DNA of 64,000 bases from a bacterium (GCA_023228085.1 JALOBW010000001.1:186001-250000), one strand, 5' to 3'; shown: positions 9,824 through 18,546, numbered from the stretch's first letter. Numbers and translations are program-made. Notes: generated by a model from the letters alone, not told the origin.

Positions 9824-10777
9824 ATGGACAATATTATCTTACAATTATATGCTTCTTTTATTGTAGCTATTATTGGATTTGTGTTGCCTCTTTTAGCAAT
9901 TTTGTTTTCTTTTTTGCCGCAAGGCATTAATTCATTGACAGAAAAGTATAAGGGTGAGATTGAAAGAGTAGAAAATAAAATTAAGAGTGAACAAAAAAAA
10001 TGGAAGAAAAAAGGATTCGATATTAGAAGTTTCGAGAAATTCCTAAAAGAGCTTAAAAAAATTAAAAAAGAGACAGAGGAAAAATTAAATTATTTAAAAC
10101 CAGTTAATATTTTGATAAAATTATTTTTATCATTTACAGGGTCATTTCTACTTATTTTATTGTCAATCTTTTATAGTAATGTTGATTTTAAGATAGCAGA
10201 AGTCGATTTTTTTAATATATTAATATTTTTAAGCTTATTTTTGCTTTTTATTGGAGGAAAGATTTTATTTAAAAGTTTTTGTACGATTAATGAAATAGCA
10301 GAAGTCAGTAATCAAGAAAGAAATGCTTATGAAAATAAAGTAATTGAACTATTAACTGTATTAATTAAAGAAAATAGTAAAGATAAAATGCTAATAGGGG
10401 AATCAGAAATTAATATTTATTTTAATAAAGAAAAGATAATCGAAAATAAAATTTATGAGTTTTCGGTAAGTAAAAAAGTTATCGAAGTTTCTATCGAGAA
10501 TAATAGTGAAAGAATGGCAAAAAAAGCAGAATTCGGTATAATATTTTCTACAGATTTTTTAATTGAAAAGACCAGTAATATAAAATCAATAACAACAGAT
10601 GGAGATAAGCAAATTATTAGGTTTGAAAATGACTTTATTCACTCACAGACTAAAAGTATTCAAGGGGGCATTTCCATTAATTTTCTTAAGGCAGGAGATT
10701 ATGATGTTAAGGCTTTTTTAAAAGGAGAAAATATAAAGACAAGCTATATTAATTTTAAAATTAAAGTTATAGAATAA
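9824..10777 (+). CDS. Unknown membrane protein with coiled-coil and Ig-like tail
   Basis: I do not recognise the family. Residues 7-32 form a membrane helix, 40-90 a charged coiled coil (EIERVENKIKSEQKKWKKK), and two more helices follow at about 100-120 and 132-150. The C-terminal 110 residues alternate beta-strand patterns like an immunoglobulin or CARDB fold (VSKKVIEVSIENNSERMAKK). It begins just after the tRNA terminator and stands alone. A membrane-bound binding or stress protein is possible, but no function can be assigned. Confidence 0.5.
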   Translation: MDNIILQLYASFIVAIIGFVLPLLAILFSFLPQGINSLTEKYKGEIERVENKIKSEQKKWKKKGFDIRSFEKFLKELKKIKKETEEKLNYLKPVNILIKLFLSFTGSFLLILLSIFYSNVDFKIAEVDFFNILIFLSLFLLFIGGKILFKSFCTINEIAEVSNQERNAYENKVIELLTVLIKENSKDKMLIGESEINIYFNKEKIIENKIYEFSVSKKVIEVSIENNSERMAKKAEFGIIFSTDFLIEKTSNIKSITTDGDKQIIRFENDFIHSQTKSIQGGISINFLKAGDYDVKAFLKGENIKTSYINFKIKVIE

Positions 10778-10935
10778 ATTAGATGGTTGACCGTCCATCG
10801 GTGTGCGATAATTAAAATATAAATCAATTAACCCTTATGGTTATTGCCTCGGTGGGGCACTGGACCGTACAAGGAAGTCAACAATTTTTTTATCGAGGGA
10901 GCGGTTTTCCGTGATAAAGGAAGAAGTATCGAGAG
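10778..10935 (+). other. Structured intergenic stretch
   Basis: No open frame. It holds at least two hairpins: GATGG/CCATC at 10783-10799, and TTTATC/GATAAA enclosing CGG-TTTT-CCG at about 10889-10918. It is G-rich for this genome around 10848-10880. It ends in a near-copy of a terminator seen elsewhere in the window. It may be a small RNA or the leader of the ASCH gene; no convincing promoter was found. Confidence 0.4.
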
Positions 10936-10956
10936 ACCGACTTGCTGTCGGTTTTT
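10936..10956 (+). terminator. Terminator, repeated family (copy A)
   Basis: ACCGAC-TTGCT-GTCGGT with five T, preceded by GAGAG. Nearly identical to the copy at 15191, and similar in loop to 26804. Confidence 0.8.
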
Positions 10957-11015
10957 GTTCATATCAATTACTGAAGAAGACATTGATATGATTTTATAAG
11001 GGTAAGAATAAACAA

Positions 11016-11351
11016 ATGATCCATAACATGAAATTAGGCAACGAGCCTTTTATAAAAATAAAAAATGGGGAAAAGGTTATAGAGTCAAGATTGTTTGATG
11101 AAAAGCGTAAGGCGATTAATATTGGAGATGAAATTGAGTTTATTTCTAATGAAAATCAAACCGAAAAAATATTAACTAATGTTATTGCACTCTATCGTTA
11201 TCAGACATTTGAAGAATTGTTTTCCGATTTTCCTAGTGAATATTTTGGACAGAATTCAAAAGAAGATCTTCTTAGAGAGATTGAACAAATTTATTCTGAC
11301 GAAGATCAGAAAAAATATGGAGTCTTAGGAATAAGAATAAAAAGAACCTAG
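11016..11351 (+). CDS. ASCH-domain protein
   Basis: A free-standing 111-residue ASCH domain, a PUA-related beta-barrel fold associated with RNA binding or RNA modification. The signature start MKLGNEPFIKIKNGEKVIESRL, INIGDEIEF and the closing YGVLGIRI fit the family. An alternative start is Met5, within the same motif. It converges with a second ASCH-containing gene on the other strand and shares its terminator. The role is unknown; a translation or nucleotide-related function is the family expectation. Confidence 0.8.
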   Translation: MIHNMKLGNEPFIKIKNGEKVIESRLFDEKRKAINIGDEIEFISNENQTEKILTNVIALYRYQTFEELFSDFPSEYFGQNSKEDLLREIEQIYSDEDQKKYGVLGIRIKRT

Positions 11352-11367
11352 TTTTCACTAGGTTTTT
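11345..11367. terminator. Shared bidirectional terminator
   Basis: AACCTAG (11345-11351) pairs with CTAGGTT (11358-11364) around TTTTCA, with a T-run on the plus strand and A-rich flank on the other. It sits between the convergent ASCH genes, overlapping both stop codons. Confidence 0.8.
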
Positions 11368-12690
11368 CGAACTCAAGGACTATGACCCCGAGCACTTCTT
11401 TATTTTTGGGATATATCTGCCTAAGCAAGGCAAGAACTTCTCCCTTTGATTTTACATCAGGAACAATTAGCTTCCAATTCTCGTTTGCGAGCATGTCTTC
11501 AAAGTTTGAATAATTTCGTACTTCAACTACTTTGACTTCTTGTGTGCTAACATGACATCCGAGTTGGATTCGTTCACCGACTTTGATACGCTTTATCGAT
11601 TCGTATCCAACACGTACTTCCAGAGTTTTTTTACCTGATTTAATTAGGTCAAAATACTTTTGTTTTATTCTCATTGTTCTCATTGTTGACTCACCTATGT
11701 TTAGGCTCCATTGTTGTGTTATGATATCTGGATGATATGCAGAAGGCATAGCTGCATCCAGTTTCCATCCAAGTCTTTGTAATGAAATAACTTCATTCAC
11801 ATTTGGATCAATATGAATATAAAGCTTATGTCCGTACGGGACAAGCTGGAAGGGAATATCAATCAATAAAGCCTCAAAAGCAGATATATTACTAGCTATA
11901 AGTGGCATAATTTTGATAGGATTTCCTTTTTTTGGAGTTGCACCCGCTACTCCTACGACTTGTCCGTTGCCATCAAGAGCTACGAAAATAAGCTTATATT
12001 TTGCATTTATATCTTTAGTGTGACGACGTGTATATCCATCGAATAATGATGAGACCCAATCACTTGTTATTCCATCAAAAGAATTGCAAAGACGATTAAG
12101 TAATAGCTCAGCAGTTTGCTTTTTTATTTCTTCGTTAGTTTCATCAAGCGGAACGACAGAAATATTTATAGAGTCAAAGCTTGTAAGACTCTTTAAGTCA
12201 TGGAGTGGTTTATAAAGCATAACTTCATTTATACCACCTTTATAATGACTTTCTGACTCTCCTGCCCGAATGAACCCATTACGAAGGAAAAATTGTAGTG
12301 CAGAAATGTTTTGTTCAGCTACCGTACAGTAAATTTGCCTTGCATTATGCTCATTGACATATGCTTCGGCAAAATCAAGAAGCAGGGTTCCGAGCCCTAT
12401 CTTTCCTCTGAATTCAGGGGATATGATTAGGGGGCTAATTTTGTATGTTGACTGTCGTTTCCAACAATATGTATTATTCCCCCTCTAATTTCATCCACTT
12501 CTATTACAAACATTCTTTGTTCGAAAGAAAAAAATCCTAAGTAATCAATGCCTCCAGAAAGATGGGCATTTAGGATTCTTTTAGCATGAGCTCTATGATC
12601 TCCTCCATAGTAATCTTCGAGTGCATTTTGCATTAGGTTTTCAACCCATTTAAAATCTTTGCTCTCCGCATCACGAATCTTTGTTTTCAT
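11348..12690 (-). pseudogene. Frameshifted GNAT-GNAT-ASCH protein
   Basis: Read from 12690 (ATG with a good GAGGAG ribosome site), the first 80 residues are the start of an N-acetyltransferase. That frame stops at 12430, but the next frame carries the rest of the acetyl-CoA site (SPLIISPEFRGKIGLGTLLL) and runs without a stop from about 12470 to 11348. One indel between about 12440 and 12475 would join them. The restored protein would be GNAT, a second GNAT-like region (about 60 to 210 residues into the 3' part), and a C-terminal ASCH domain beginning near MRTMRIKQKYFDLIKSGKK. Translation could still restart at ATG 12220 and make the last 290 residues. Base composition is more GC-rich than neighbouring genes, suggesting transfer. 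A sequencing or assembly error cannot be excluded. Confidence 0.7.
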
Positions 12691-12814
12691 TTTACTCCTC
12701 TGCTAAACTACTACTTTGATAAATCAAAGCTGTGTAGTTATAAGGTTTTTAAGGTGCTATATTGTTTCGGCACAATGACCATTATTATTAAAACATATTT
12801 AGGCATAATTGTAA

Positions 12815-12853
12815 ATTAATGCATTTGAATAGTTTAAATAAATATGCATTAAT
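12815..12853. repeat. Perfect inverted repeat
   Basis: ATTAATGCAT (12815-12824) and ATGCATTAAT (12844-12853) are exact reverse complements, 19 bases apart. No T-run follows, so an operator or cruciform is more likely than a terminator. Confidence 0.6.
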
Positions 12854-12950
12854 ATAAATAATATAGGCTTTTACGATTTATTCTTAAAGCTACTGGCAAA
12901 TGAAAGATTAGACCGATTGGCGGTTCGAGTCGCATTGTCGAAGTTAAAGG

Positions 12951-12975
12951 AAAATACCCTAAAGAAGGGTATTTT
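12951..12975 (+). terminator. Terminator-like hairpin
   Basis: AAAATACCC pairs with GGGTATTTT around TAAAGAA. The T-run is part of the stem. No gene ends close upstream on the plus strand, so it could close an unannotated transcript. Confidence 0.55.
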
Positions 12976-13065
12976 AGGCTAAGTTGTATGATTTGAAGGT
13001 TTTTTGCGATTGGATTAGCAGTCCTGAAGCAACTGATGTGAAGGCGGATCTTAACGCTACTAATT

Positions 13066-13092
13066 TTGACTAATTTTGGTTTTGGCTATAGT
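13066..13092 (+). promoter_or_regulatory. Candidate promoter without a gene
   Basis: TTGACT (13066-13071), a 15-base spacer and TATAGT (13087-13092). It points into a stretch with no open frame that ends in a strong terminator. Confidence 0.5.
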
Positions 13093-13098
13093 ATTGAG

Positions 13099-13194
13099 TT
13101 AATAAAAAATATTATCGCGAGGCCGCCTCGGAGTCCTAGATAATTATATTTTCTAAAGATGATAGCACACCTTATTTTGGGGTGTGCTATTTTA
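13099..13194 (+). ncRNA. Candidate small RNA
   Basis: About 95 bases between a promoter-like sequence and a strong terminator, without an open frame. A GAGG-CCG-CCTC hairpin sits at about 13117-13129, inside a GC-rich patch in very AT-rich flanks. The start is estimated from the -10 box. No Rfam family is recognised. It could instead be a leader of the PH-domain gene that terminates early. Confidence 0.4.
13162..13194 (+). terminator. Strong intrinsic terminator
   Basis: ATAGCACACC (13162-13171) pairs perfectly with GGTGTGCTAT (13181-13190), followed by TTTT. Confidence 0.85.
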
Positions 13195-13233
13195 TTATAA
13201 TTATTTTTTTTGAGATTTTAATTTTAAAATATA

Positions 13234-13695
13234 ATGATTACAATCAATCAAGAAGAAAAAATCCCAGCGGGAAGGCATATATTCTATTTAATTTTGCGAA
13301 GTCTTTTATTGCTAATTATTCCATATTTGTTTTTTTCAATGTTTAAATTTCAAGGGATTATAACCTTTATTTTTATATTCATTGTGTTGCCTGTAACAAT
13401 ATACTCATATCTTTATGACAACTCTATAATATTTATTGTTGGTGATGATAAAATAACAATAAAAGAGGGGATATTTTTTAAGAAAACAAAAATTATTCCT
13501 TACTCAAGCGTCCAAAGTGTGGATATTAAATCAGGAATGCTAAAATCGTGGATGCAATTAAGGGTCGTGAATATATGGACTGGGTCCCAAGAGCAAGTCG
13601 GAGTAAAAGAAATTTCTCCAGATGGTGCGCTTATGCTTTCAGCCGAAGACGCTGAATGGTTAGCAAGCCATATTGTTTCAAATAAGAATCGTTAA
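13234..13695 (+). CDS. PH-domain membrane protein (bacterial PH type)
   Basis: Two membrane helices (about 18-37 and 42-62) precede a YdbS-like bacterial pleckstrin-homology domain: the strand pattern IIFIVGDDKITIKEGIFFKKTKIIPYSSVQSVDI is characteristic. At 153 residues it is the normal length of the short form. These proteins are thought to act at membranes; no enzyme activity is known. A TATAAT at 13196-13201 just after the upstream terminator may be its promoter. Confidence 0.8.
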   Translation: MITINQEEKIPAGRHIFYLILRSLLLLIIPYLFFSMFKFQGIITFIFIFIVLPVTIYSYLYDNSIIFIVGDDKITIKEGIFFKKTKIIPYSSVQSVDIKSGMLKSWMQLRVVNIWTGSQEQVGVKEISPDGALMLSAEDAEWLASHIVSNKNR

Positions 13696-13741
13696 ATGTG
13701 CTAGAGGGAGCTATTGGTATATTTACGGAAGAGGATATTGT

Positions 13742-14443
13742 ATGAATCATTCAATTATTAAATTACAATTTGATCAAAAATTAGACCAAGATATGGCTTG
13801 GAGTTTTTACGGACATAAAAAGGGTGGTTGTGATTTTTGGAAAGAAAGAGCATTAAAATATCATCCAACACTTATTGATATCGAAAAAGTAACTAATAAG
13901 AAAACTTTTTTGGATAATTATGTTTTAGATTATTATATTTCTCATAACGATGAAATCATATCTCTTAGTAGCAAGACTATTGAATATTTAAATCAAACAC
14001 AAGAAAAGTATTTTCTTTTGGTTGATAAAATATTTAATAATCATCCTTGGCCTAAAAGAGAACTTATTGGTGATTTTTCTATTTTTGATTTTTGTCCTCG
14101 ATTTTTAGAAGATGGAGAATTTCAGGTTTGTATTTACGATGAAAGAGGTATTCAGCTTTTTACTATTTTTCACGAGTGTCTTCATTTTATATTTTATAAT
14201 TTCGCTTTAAGTAAATTTCCAGAAGTTTTTACTGGAATGAACACTGAAGATGGAAAGTTTTGGGTTTTGGCAGAAGTATTTAATATAGTGATTCAGACTA
14301 CAGATGATTTTATTAATTTGCATGGAAAAATAGATAACATTGGATATCCCGAACATCAGGAATTAATAAAACAGGGAAGAGTGATATGGACTAATAATCC
14401 AGATGTTTCTAGCTGGATTGTTGAAATGATGAAAATAATTTAA
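13742..14443 (+). CDS. HExxH-motif protein, putative zinc metallopeptidase-like
   Basis: The start at 13742 is preferred over TTG/ATG positions upstream, which would overlap the PH gene, because a purine-rich GGAAGAGG site lies at the right distance. The 233-residue protein contains FHECLHF, an HExxH metal site (His144, Glu145, His148), and a possible third ligand in LAEVFN (Glu178), the layout of gluzincin-type proteins. I do not recognise the family and see no signal peptide, so the protein is probably cytoplasmic. Its substrate is unknown and it may not be a peptidase. Confidence 0.55.
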   Translation: MNHSIIKLQFDQKLDQDMAWSFYGHKKGGCDFWKERALKYHPTLIDIEKVTNKKTFLDNYVLDYYISHNDEIISLSSKTIEYLNQTQEKYFLLVDKIFNNHPWPKRELIGDFSIFDFCPRFLEDGEFQVCIYDERGIQLFTIFHECLHFIFYNFALSKFPEVFTGMNTEDGKFWVLAEVFNIVIQTTDDFINLHGKIDNIGYPEHQELIKQGRVIWTNNPDVSSWIVEMMKII

Positions 14444-14619
14444 TAATATTTTTCGGTATTTCATTTTTTAAGAAATAAAGTCGATCGATCCCGTTGAAGG
14501 GTTTGAAAATTATAAAATGAGGAGTCTTGGGAAGAGGGGGAATAAAAGATAGTATTAAAATTAAATTAATATTAGTATTGTAGTATGACTAAATAAAAAT
14601 AATCTAATATGATAAATAT
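14444..14619. other. Intergenic region, nothing assigned
   Basis: 176 AT-rich bases with a purine-rich patch (about 14518-14545). No hairpin terminator or convincing promoter, except AT-rich -10-like sequences close to the next ATG. Confidence 0.4.
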
Positions 14620-15096
14620 ATGAATATTTTTAAAATACCTCGTATGAAAAAAGAGGAATATGATCGTTTAATTAATGATAATTATATTTGTCGTATTGCT
14701 TTTAAGGGAGATGAATTTCCTTATGTTGCTCCGTTTCTTTATAGTTTTGATGGGAGATATCTCTACTTTTTACCGACTCGTTATGGTCGTAAAATAGATT
14801 ACTTCCATAAGGATCCACATGTTTCGGTGGAGATTGAGTGTTATTCGGATGATTTTTCTAGTTATAAGTTTATTAGTTTGCAGGGAGTATTAGAAGAAAT
14901 TGAGAATAATGATGAGAAGAAGAGGGTGCGATCTAGTTTTGTTGATTTAATTAGAAAAAGAAATCTATCTTCTAATGTATTAGCTGCGCTAGGGTATTCG
15001 GCCAGTGATTCGCCAGAAATAATCACTCAAGAGGATAGAAATATGGTATGGCGATTATCGAACGTTAAAGAAATTATTGCCTTAAAAAATACTTAA
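14620..15096 (+). CDS. Pyridoxamine 5'-phosphate oxidase-like split-barrel protein
   Basis: A small FMN-binding split barrel of 158 residues. The N-terminus IPRMKKEEYDRLINDNYICRIAF, then PYVAPFLYSFDGRYLYF and the YGRKIDYFHKDPHVSVEIE segment, match the pyridoxamine-oxidase-like family that also includes nitroimidazole and heme-binding members. It is expected to bind FMN as a homodimer in the cytoplasm and reduce small molecules. The substrate is unknown. It stands alone, with a terminator about 95 bases downstream. Confidence 0.85.
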   Translation: MNIFKIPRMKKEEYDRLINDNYICRIAFKGDEFPYVAPFLYSFDGRYLYFLPTRYGRKIDYFHKDPHVSVEIECYSDDFSSYKFISLQGVLEEIENNDEKKRVRSSFVDLIRKRNLSSNVLAALGYSASDSPEIITQEDRNMVWRLSNVKEIIALKNT

Positions 15097-15190
15097 ATTG
15101 GCTCTAATGAAACACCTTACTTATCAAGATTACACTGGAAGGTGGGTTTTAAGGCTGTATTTTTAAGCGCTAATGCAAAAGTACTGAGAG

Positions 15191-15212
15191 ACCGACTTGC
15201 AGTCGGTTTTTT
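15191..15212 (+). terminator. Terminator, repeated family (copy B)
   Basis: ACCGAC-TTGCA-GTCGGT with six T, preceded by GAGAG. It matches copy A at 10936 except for one loop base. Confidence 0.8.
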
Positions 15213-15372
15213 GATTTTTTATGATACAACACCCTTAAAAGGATAAGGCAAAAATAAGTAAAGAAGTTAGGTAGGAATCAGTTTAAATAATAATATGAAA
15301 AAACTCTATTATTACGATTTTGTCCAATATAAATTGATTAAGTCGTAATCGGAATTAAAGTCTATGACAATC

Positions 15373-15398
15373 AAAATCGACTTTTTGTCGATTTTTTT
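15373..15398 (+). terminator. Intrinsic terminator
   Basis: AAAATCGAC pairs perfectly with GTCGATTTT around TTTTT, followed by more T. Confidence 0.85.
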
Positions 15399-15410
15399 GT
15401 TTTAATTGTG

Positions 15411-15416
15411 TATAAT
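15411..15416 (+). promoter_or_regulatory. -10 box of alpha/beta hydrolase gene
   Basis: Consensus TATAAT, 22 bases before the start codon. No good -35 is visible. Confidence 0.5.
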
Positions 15417-15438
15417 TTGGTAAAGATAATTAATTTGC

Positions 15439-16380
15439 ATGCATATGAATTTCGAAGATTTTGTTTTCGGAGAAGACACTGTGGAGTGCGGGCCTCTAGA
15501 TGAAGATGTCTGCTATCAGGCAATGTCGGGAACTGAAAAATATTTGGATAAAGTTGATTCAACTGAAGATGCTGTAATATTTTCACCGGAAAAAAAGAAG
15601 GACGATGTTCCTGTTTTTTATGCTCCTGGTTGGGCTGTAAAAGCTGATACTAATTCTGTCAAAGGGGTAATGAAATTAATGTCTGATCAAGGAAGAGAAG
15701 TTATTTCGTCTTCTTTTAAGAACAGAAAAAAGATTATTGATGCTATTGGCGAAGACAATAAGTATTATTTTCAATTAGCAGAACTTCACAAGTCCTTACT
15801 GATTGTTGATACTATTAGAGATCTTGGTATTGAGCAGTGTGATATTGTTGGATATTCGGAAGGCGGTATAAATGCTTCTATTGCTGCTTGTTTGCTGGGG
15901 GAAAAGTCTGTGAGAAATCTAGTTCTTGTTTGTCCTGCTGGGATGATAGGAAAAGATTCTTGCTTTGACTTGATTAGGAGATTTGCAATAACTGAGGAGG
16001 TTGAAGAAATAAGAAAAAGGGAACAAAAAGATTTTAATTCAACTGTTGATTATACCGGAGATATTATTGAATATATGGTAAAGAATCCAAAATTTACTCG
16101 GGATGAAATAAAGGCAATGACAGAGATAGATCTTTTTAAGATGACTAAGTATTTAAAAGGCAAAGGAGTAGGAGTCGGATTGGTGTGTGGGGCTAATGAT
16201 AAGGTGTTTCCGATAGAGCAGGCCTTGGACAAAATCGAAGAAAATGTTGATTATCTTGTTTCTACAAAGGGTAATCATGGATCAATTGTATTCGAAAAAG
16301 AACATATTTTGCTTGCTGAGAATTTACTGACAAATATGGCGCTTGATGCTAATAGAGAAAAATATAAAAATAGTAAATGA
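15439..16380 (+). CDS. Alpha/beta hydrolase, paralogue 1
   Basis: The nucleophile elbow GYSEGG puts the catalytic Ser at residue 140, with Asp254 (GANDKVF) and His280 (KGNHGS) completing the triad; PVFYAPGW begins the fold with the oxyanion strand. The first 45 residues are acidic and not part of the fold. No signal peptide. The gene is a clear paralogue of the one at 18634; the two flank a P-type ATPase. An alternative start is Met3 (15445). The substrate is unknown; esterase or lipase-like activity is the family expectation. Confidence 0.8.
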   Translation: MHMNFEDFVFGEDTVECGPLDEDVCYQAMSGTEKYLDKVDSTEDAVIFSPEKKKDDVPVFYAPGWAVKADTNSVKGVMKLMSDQGREVISSSFKNRKKIIDAIGEDNKYYFQLAELHKSLLIVDTIRDLGIEQCDIVGYSEGGINASIAACLLGEKSVRNLVLVCPAGMIGKDSCFDLIRRFAITEEVEEIRKREQKDFNSTVDYTGDIIEYMVKNPKFTRDEIKAMTEIDLFKMTKYLKGKGVGVGLVCGANDKVFPIEQALDKIEENVDYLVSTKGNHGSIVFEKEHILLAENLLTNMALDANREKYKNSK

Positions 16381-16434
16381 GACTTGTATTTATTTTGTTT
16401 TGAATGTAATGTTGTTTTGGTACTTGGAGTTATT

Positions 16435-16671
16435 ATGAATAAGGCTGATAGGTATAACAATGTTGTGCGGAGCATTTTAAAGTGCGAAGCAAAACGGCTT
16501 AATTTTATTCTTGGGCATATTCGTCATATTGATATGCTCATCGAAACTATGGATGAATCGTCATTCATTTTTTTATTGCTAAAAATGAAGTTGAGAACTG
16601 GTGAAGTTTTTAAAAGGAGATTAATCTATTCGGTTAATTTGTGGCATGTTATACTTATGTTATATTATTAA
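16435..16671 (+). CDS. Small hypothetical protein
   Basis: 78 residues from ATG 16435, chosen because a GGAG ribosome site lies a few bases upstream; the frame opens earlier at 16384. Basic and helical (RYNNVVRSILKCEAKRLNFIL) with a hydrophobic C-terminal end. No family recognised. It ends 11 bases before the P-type ATPase and may be co-translated with it as an accessory protein, which is inference. Confidence 0.4.
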   Translation: MNKADRYNNVVRSILKCEAKRLNFILGHIRHIDMLIETMDESSFIFLLLKMKLRTGEVFKRRLIYSVNLWHVILMLYY

Positions 16672-16682
16672 AACTATTTCAA

Positions 16683-18536
16683 ATGCTTTCGAATAAGGAT
16701 AGTTGGATAAAAATACTTTTGAATCTGAATATAACACTTTGCCTTGTTCTCTTGGCGGTGTTGGTTTTTTATTTATTTAATATTCCAATAATAAAGGAGG
16801 GGATGTTTTTGCAGATTGTAGCTATTGTTGCTACTATTCCAGTTTTGGTTAGTGCTTTGGTAACTATTAAGAATAAAAATATTTCTATTGATCTTCTGGC
16901 TAGTATCGCCTTAGTGGTGTCGTTGTACGAAAAGGAATGGATGCCAGCTATTTTTATAAATTTGATGATTGCATCGGCAAGAATATTTTCGGCTTATGTA
17001 AAAATAAAATCTCATTCTGCGATTAATAGCCTACTTGATCTAAAGCCAAAAATGGCCAAGATAGAAAGAAACGGAAAACTGTATGACATTCCTTTGGAGG
17101 AGGTGGTACGGGGAGATACAGTTGTAATTGAGCTGGGTGAACGGATTCCAGTTGATGGGGTGGTATTGAGTGGAGAAGCCTCTATAGATCAATCTTCTCT
17201 TACAGGAGAGTCTGTGCCAGTTTTTAAAAAAGAGGGTGACTCTATTTTAAGCTTTACTACTGTTGTGTCAGGACATTTGATTGTTCGGGCAGATAAGATC
17301 GGTAAGGAGACTACTTTTGAACGAATAATAGCCCTCATTGAGCAGGCTCAGGCTAATAAATCTCCGATATATTCTTTTATAAATGAATTCGTGAAATGGT
17401 ACATAATTCTTACTCTTAGTGGGGCAATTATTGTCTATATTTTTTCTGGTGATATCGGATTGGTTATAAGTTTGCTGCTAGTAAGTTGTGCGGATGATAT
17501 TGCTGTTGCTACTCCAATAGCATTGATGTCTGCTATTACTCATAGTGCAAGACACGGAGTTATTATTAAAGGTGGTGACTATCTGAATAGTTTGGCCAAA
17601 GTTAAGGTAATTGTTTTTGATAAGACTGGAACTTTGACGCAAGGAAAAATGAAAATCGAGAAGGTAATTTGCTTTAACAAGAGTAAAGAAAGTGATGTTA
17701 TATTCCTTGCAGCAATACCTTCTTCTTGCTCTAGTCATCCGATATCTCATGCGATTATTGAGTATTCTAAAGAAAAGGACATTTCTATCTATGAAGTTCG
17801 TGACTTTGAGGAGTATGGAGGAAAAGGAATATCGGCTACATACAATGGAAAGAAAATTGTAATGGGGAAAAAGTCCTTTTTGCAAGAAATGAAAGTTACT
17901 ATGAAGAGTGCTGAGGTTAAACAGATAGATGAAGAAATATCCGAAGGATTTAATGTGTCTTTGGTTGCATACGATGGCAAGCTCGTGGGATGCATAGCAT
18001 TGGCCGACAGAATAAGAGAAGGGTTGAGAACGACGATATGCCAGTTAAAAATTCTGGGCGTAGAGAGGACAGTTATGCTAACTGGAGATAATGAAAAAGC
18101 TGCGAGTAGGGTAGCAAAAGAAGCAGGAATAGACGAATATCATGCTAACTTATTACCAGCCGATAAGTTAGAAAAACTAAAGACATTTTTAAGTAAGGAT
18201 TATAAAGTGGCTATGGTTGGAGACGGGGTCAATGATGCTCCTGGATTGGCTTTGTCGGATGTGGGGATTGCTATGGGAGCTATTGGCTCGGATGCATCAG
18301 TTGAAGCAGCTGATATTGCGTTAATGAAAGATGATTTATCTCAAATTCCAGAATTGATCAGGACTGGGCGCTCGACTGTAAATGTTATTAGGCAGAATAT
18401 AATTGTTTGGGCGGTTCTGAATATTCTTGGATTCTTTTTGGTTTTTGCCCATATTCTTAATCCTTCAGGTGCGGCTGCATATAATTTTATTTGTGATTTT
18501 ATTCCGATAATTAATTCTTTGAGATTGTTTAAATAG
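16683..18536 (+). CDS. P1B-like cation-transporting P-type ATPase
   Basis: All catalytic motifs are present: SLTGES in the actuator domain, DKTGT with the phosphorylated Asp313, SSHPIS in the nucleotide domain (the P1B HP motif) and GDGVNDAP. The membrane helix that normally carries the CPC or SPC metal site instead reads SCADDIAVATP, with Cys269-Ala-Asp271. No N-terminal metal-binding domain is present. At 617 residues it is in the range of zinc/cadmium/cobalt types. The transported ion is therefore uncertain. ATG 16683 is preferred over an upstream frame extension. A strong terminator follows. Confidence 0.88.
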   Translation: MLSNKDSWIKILLNLNITLCLVLLAVLVFYLFNIPIIKEGMFLQIVAIVATIPVLVSALVTIKNKNISIDLLASIALVVSLYEKEWMPAIFINLMIASARIFSAYVKIKSHSAINSLLDLKPKMAKIERNGKLYDIPLEEVVRGDTVVIELGERIPVDGVVLSGEASIDQSSLTGESVPVFKKEGDSILSFTTVVSGHLIVRADKIGKETTFERIIALIEQAQANKSPIYSFINEFVKWYIILTLSGAIIVYIFSGDIGLVISLLLVSCADDIAVATPIALMSAITHSARHGVIIKGGDYLNSLAKVKVIVFDKTGTLTQGKMKIEKVICFNKSKESDVIFLAAIPSSCSSHPISHAIIEYSKEKDISIYEVRDFEEYGGKGISATYNGKKIVMGKKSFLQEMKVTMKSAEVKQIDEEISEGFNVSLVAYDGKLVGCIALADRIREGLRTTICQLKILGVERTVMLTGDNEKAASRVAKEAGIDEYHANLLPADKLEKLKTFLSKDYKVAMVGDGVNDAPGLALSDVGIAMGAIGSDASVEAADIALMKDDLSQIPELIRTGRSTVNVIRQNIIVWAVLNILGFFLVFAHILNPSGAAAYNFICDFIPIINSLRLFK

Positions 18537-18546
18537 CTTGTTTTCG

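Larger units (their letters stand above)
12691..13065. other. Long intergenic region, left part
   Basis: No credible gene in 375 bases. It contains a perfect 10-base inverted repeat (12815-12853) and a terminator-like hairpin (12951-12975). The segment around 12900-12945 is richer in G and C than its surroundings and has a TTCGAGTCGC stretch, but no cloverleaf could be built. Confidence 0.5.
15097..15438. other. Long intergenic region with two terminators
   Basis: 342 bases. Two strong plus-strand terminators (15191-15212 and 15373-15398) bracket a stretch with a 17-codon reading frame (15295-15348, starting MKKLYYYDF) that overlaps an ATTACGA/TCGTAAT inverted repeat. A promoter-like TATAAT at 15411 drives the next gene. 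The region between the terminators could be a short transcript. Confidence 0.5.

Noticed and set aside
12900..12945. TTCGA-containing stretch that might be a tRNA or tmRNA
   Set aside because: No acceptor, D or anticodon stems could be formed around it.
15295..15348. 17-codon frame starting MKKLYYYDF
   Set aside because: No ribosome site, and it overlaps an inverted repeat between two terminators; chance frame is more likely, though a leader peptide is possible.
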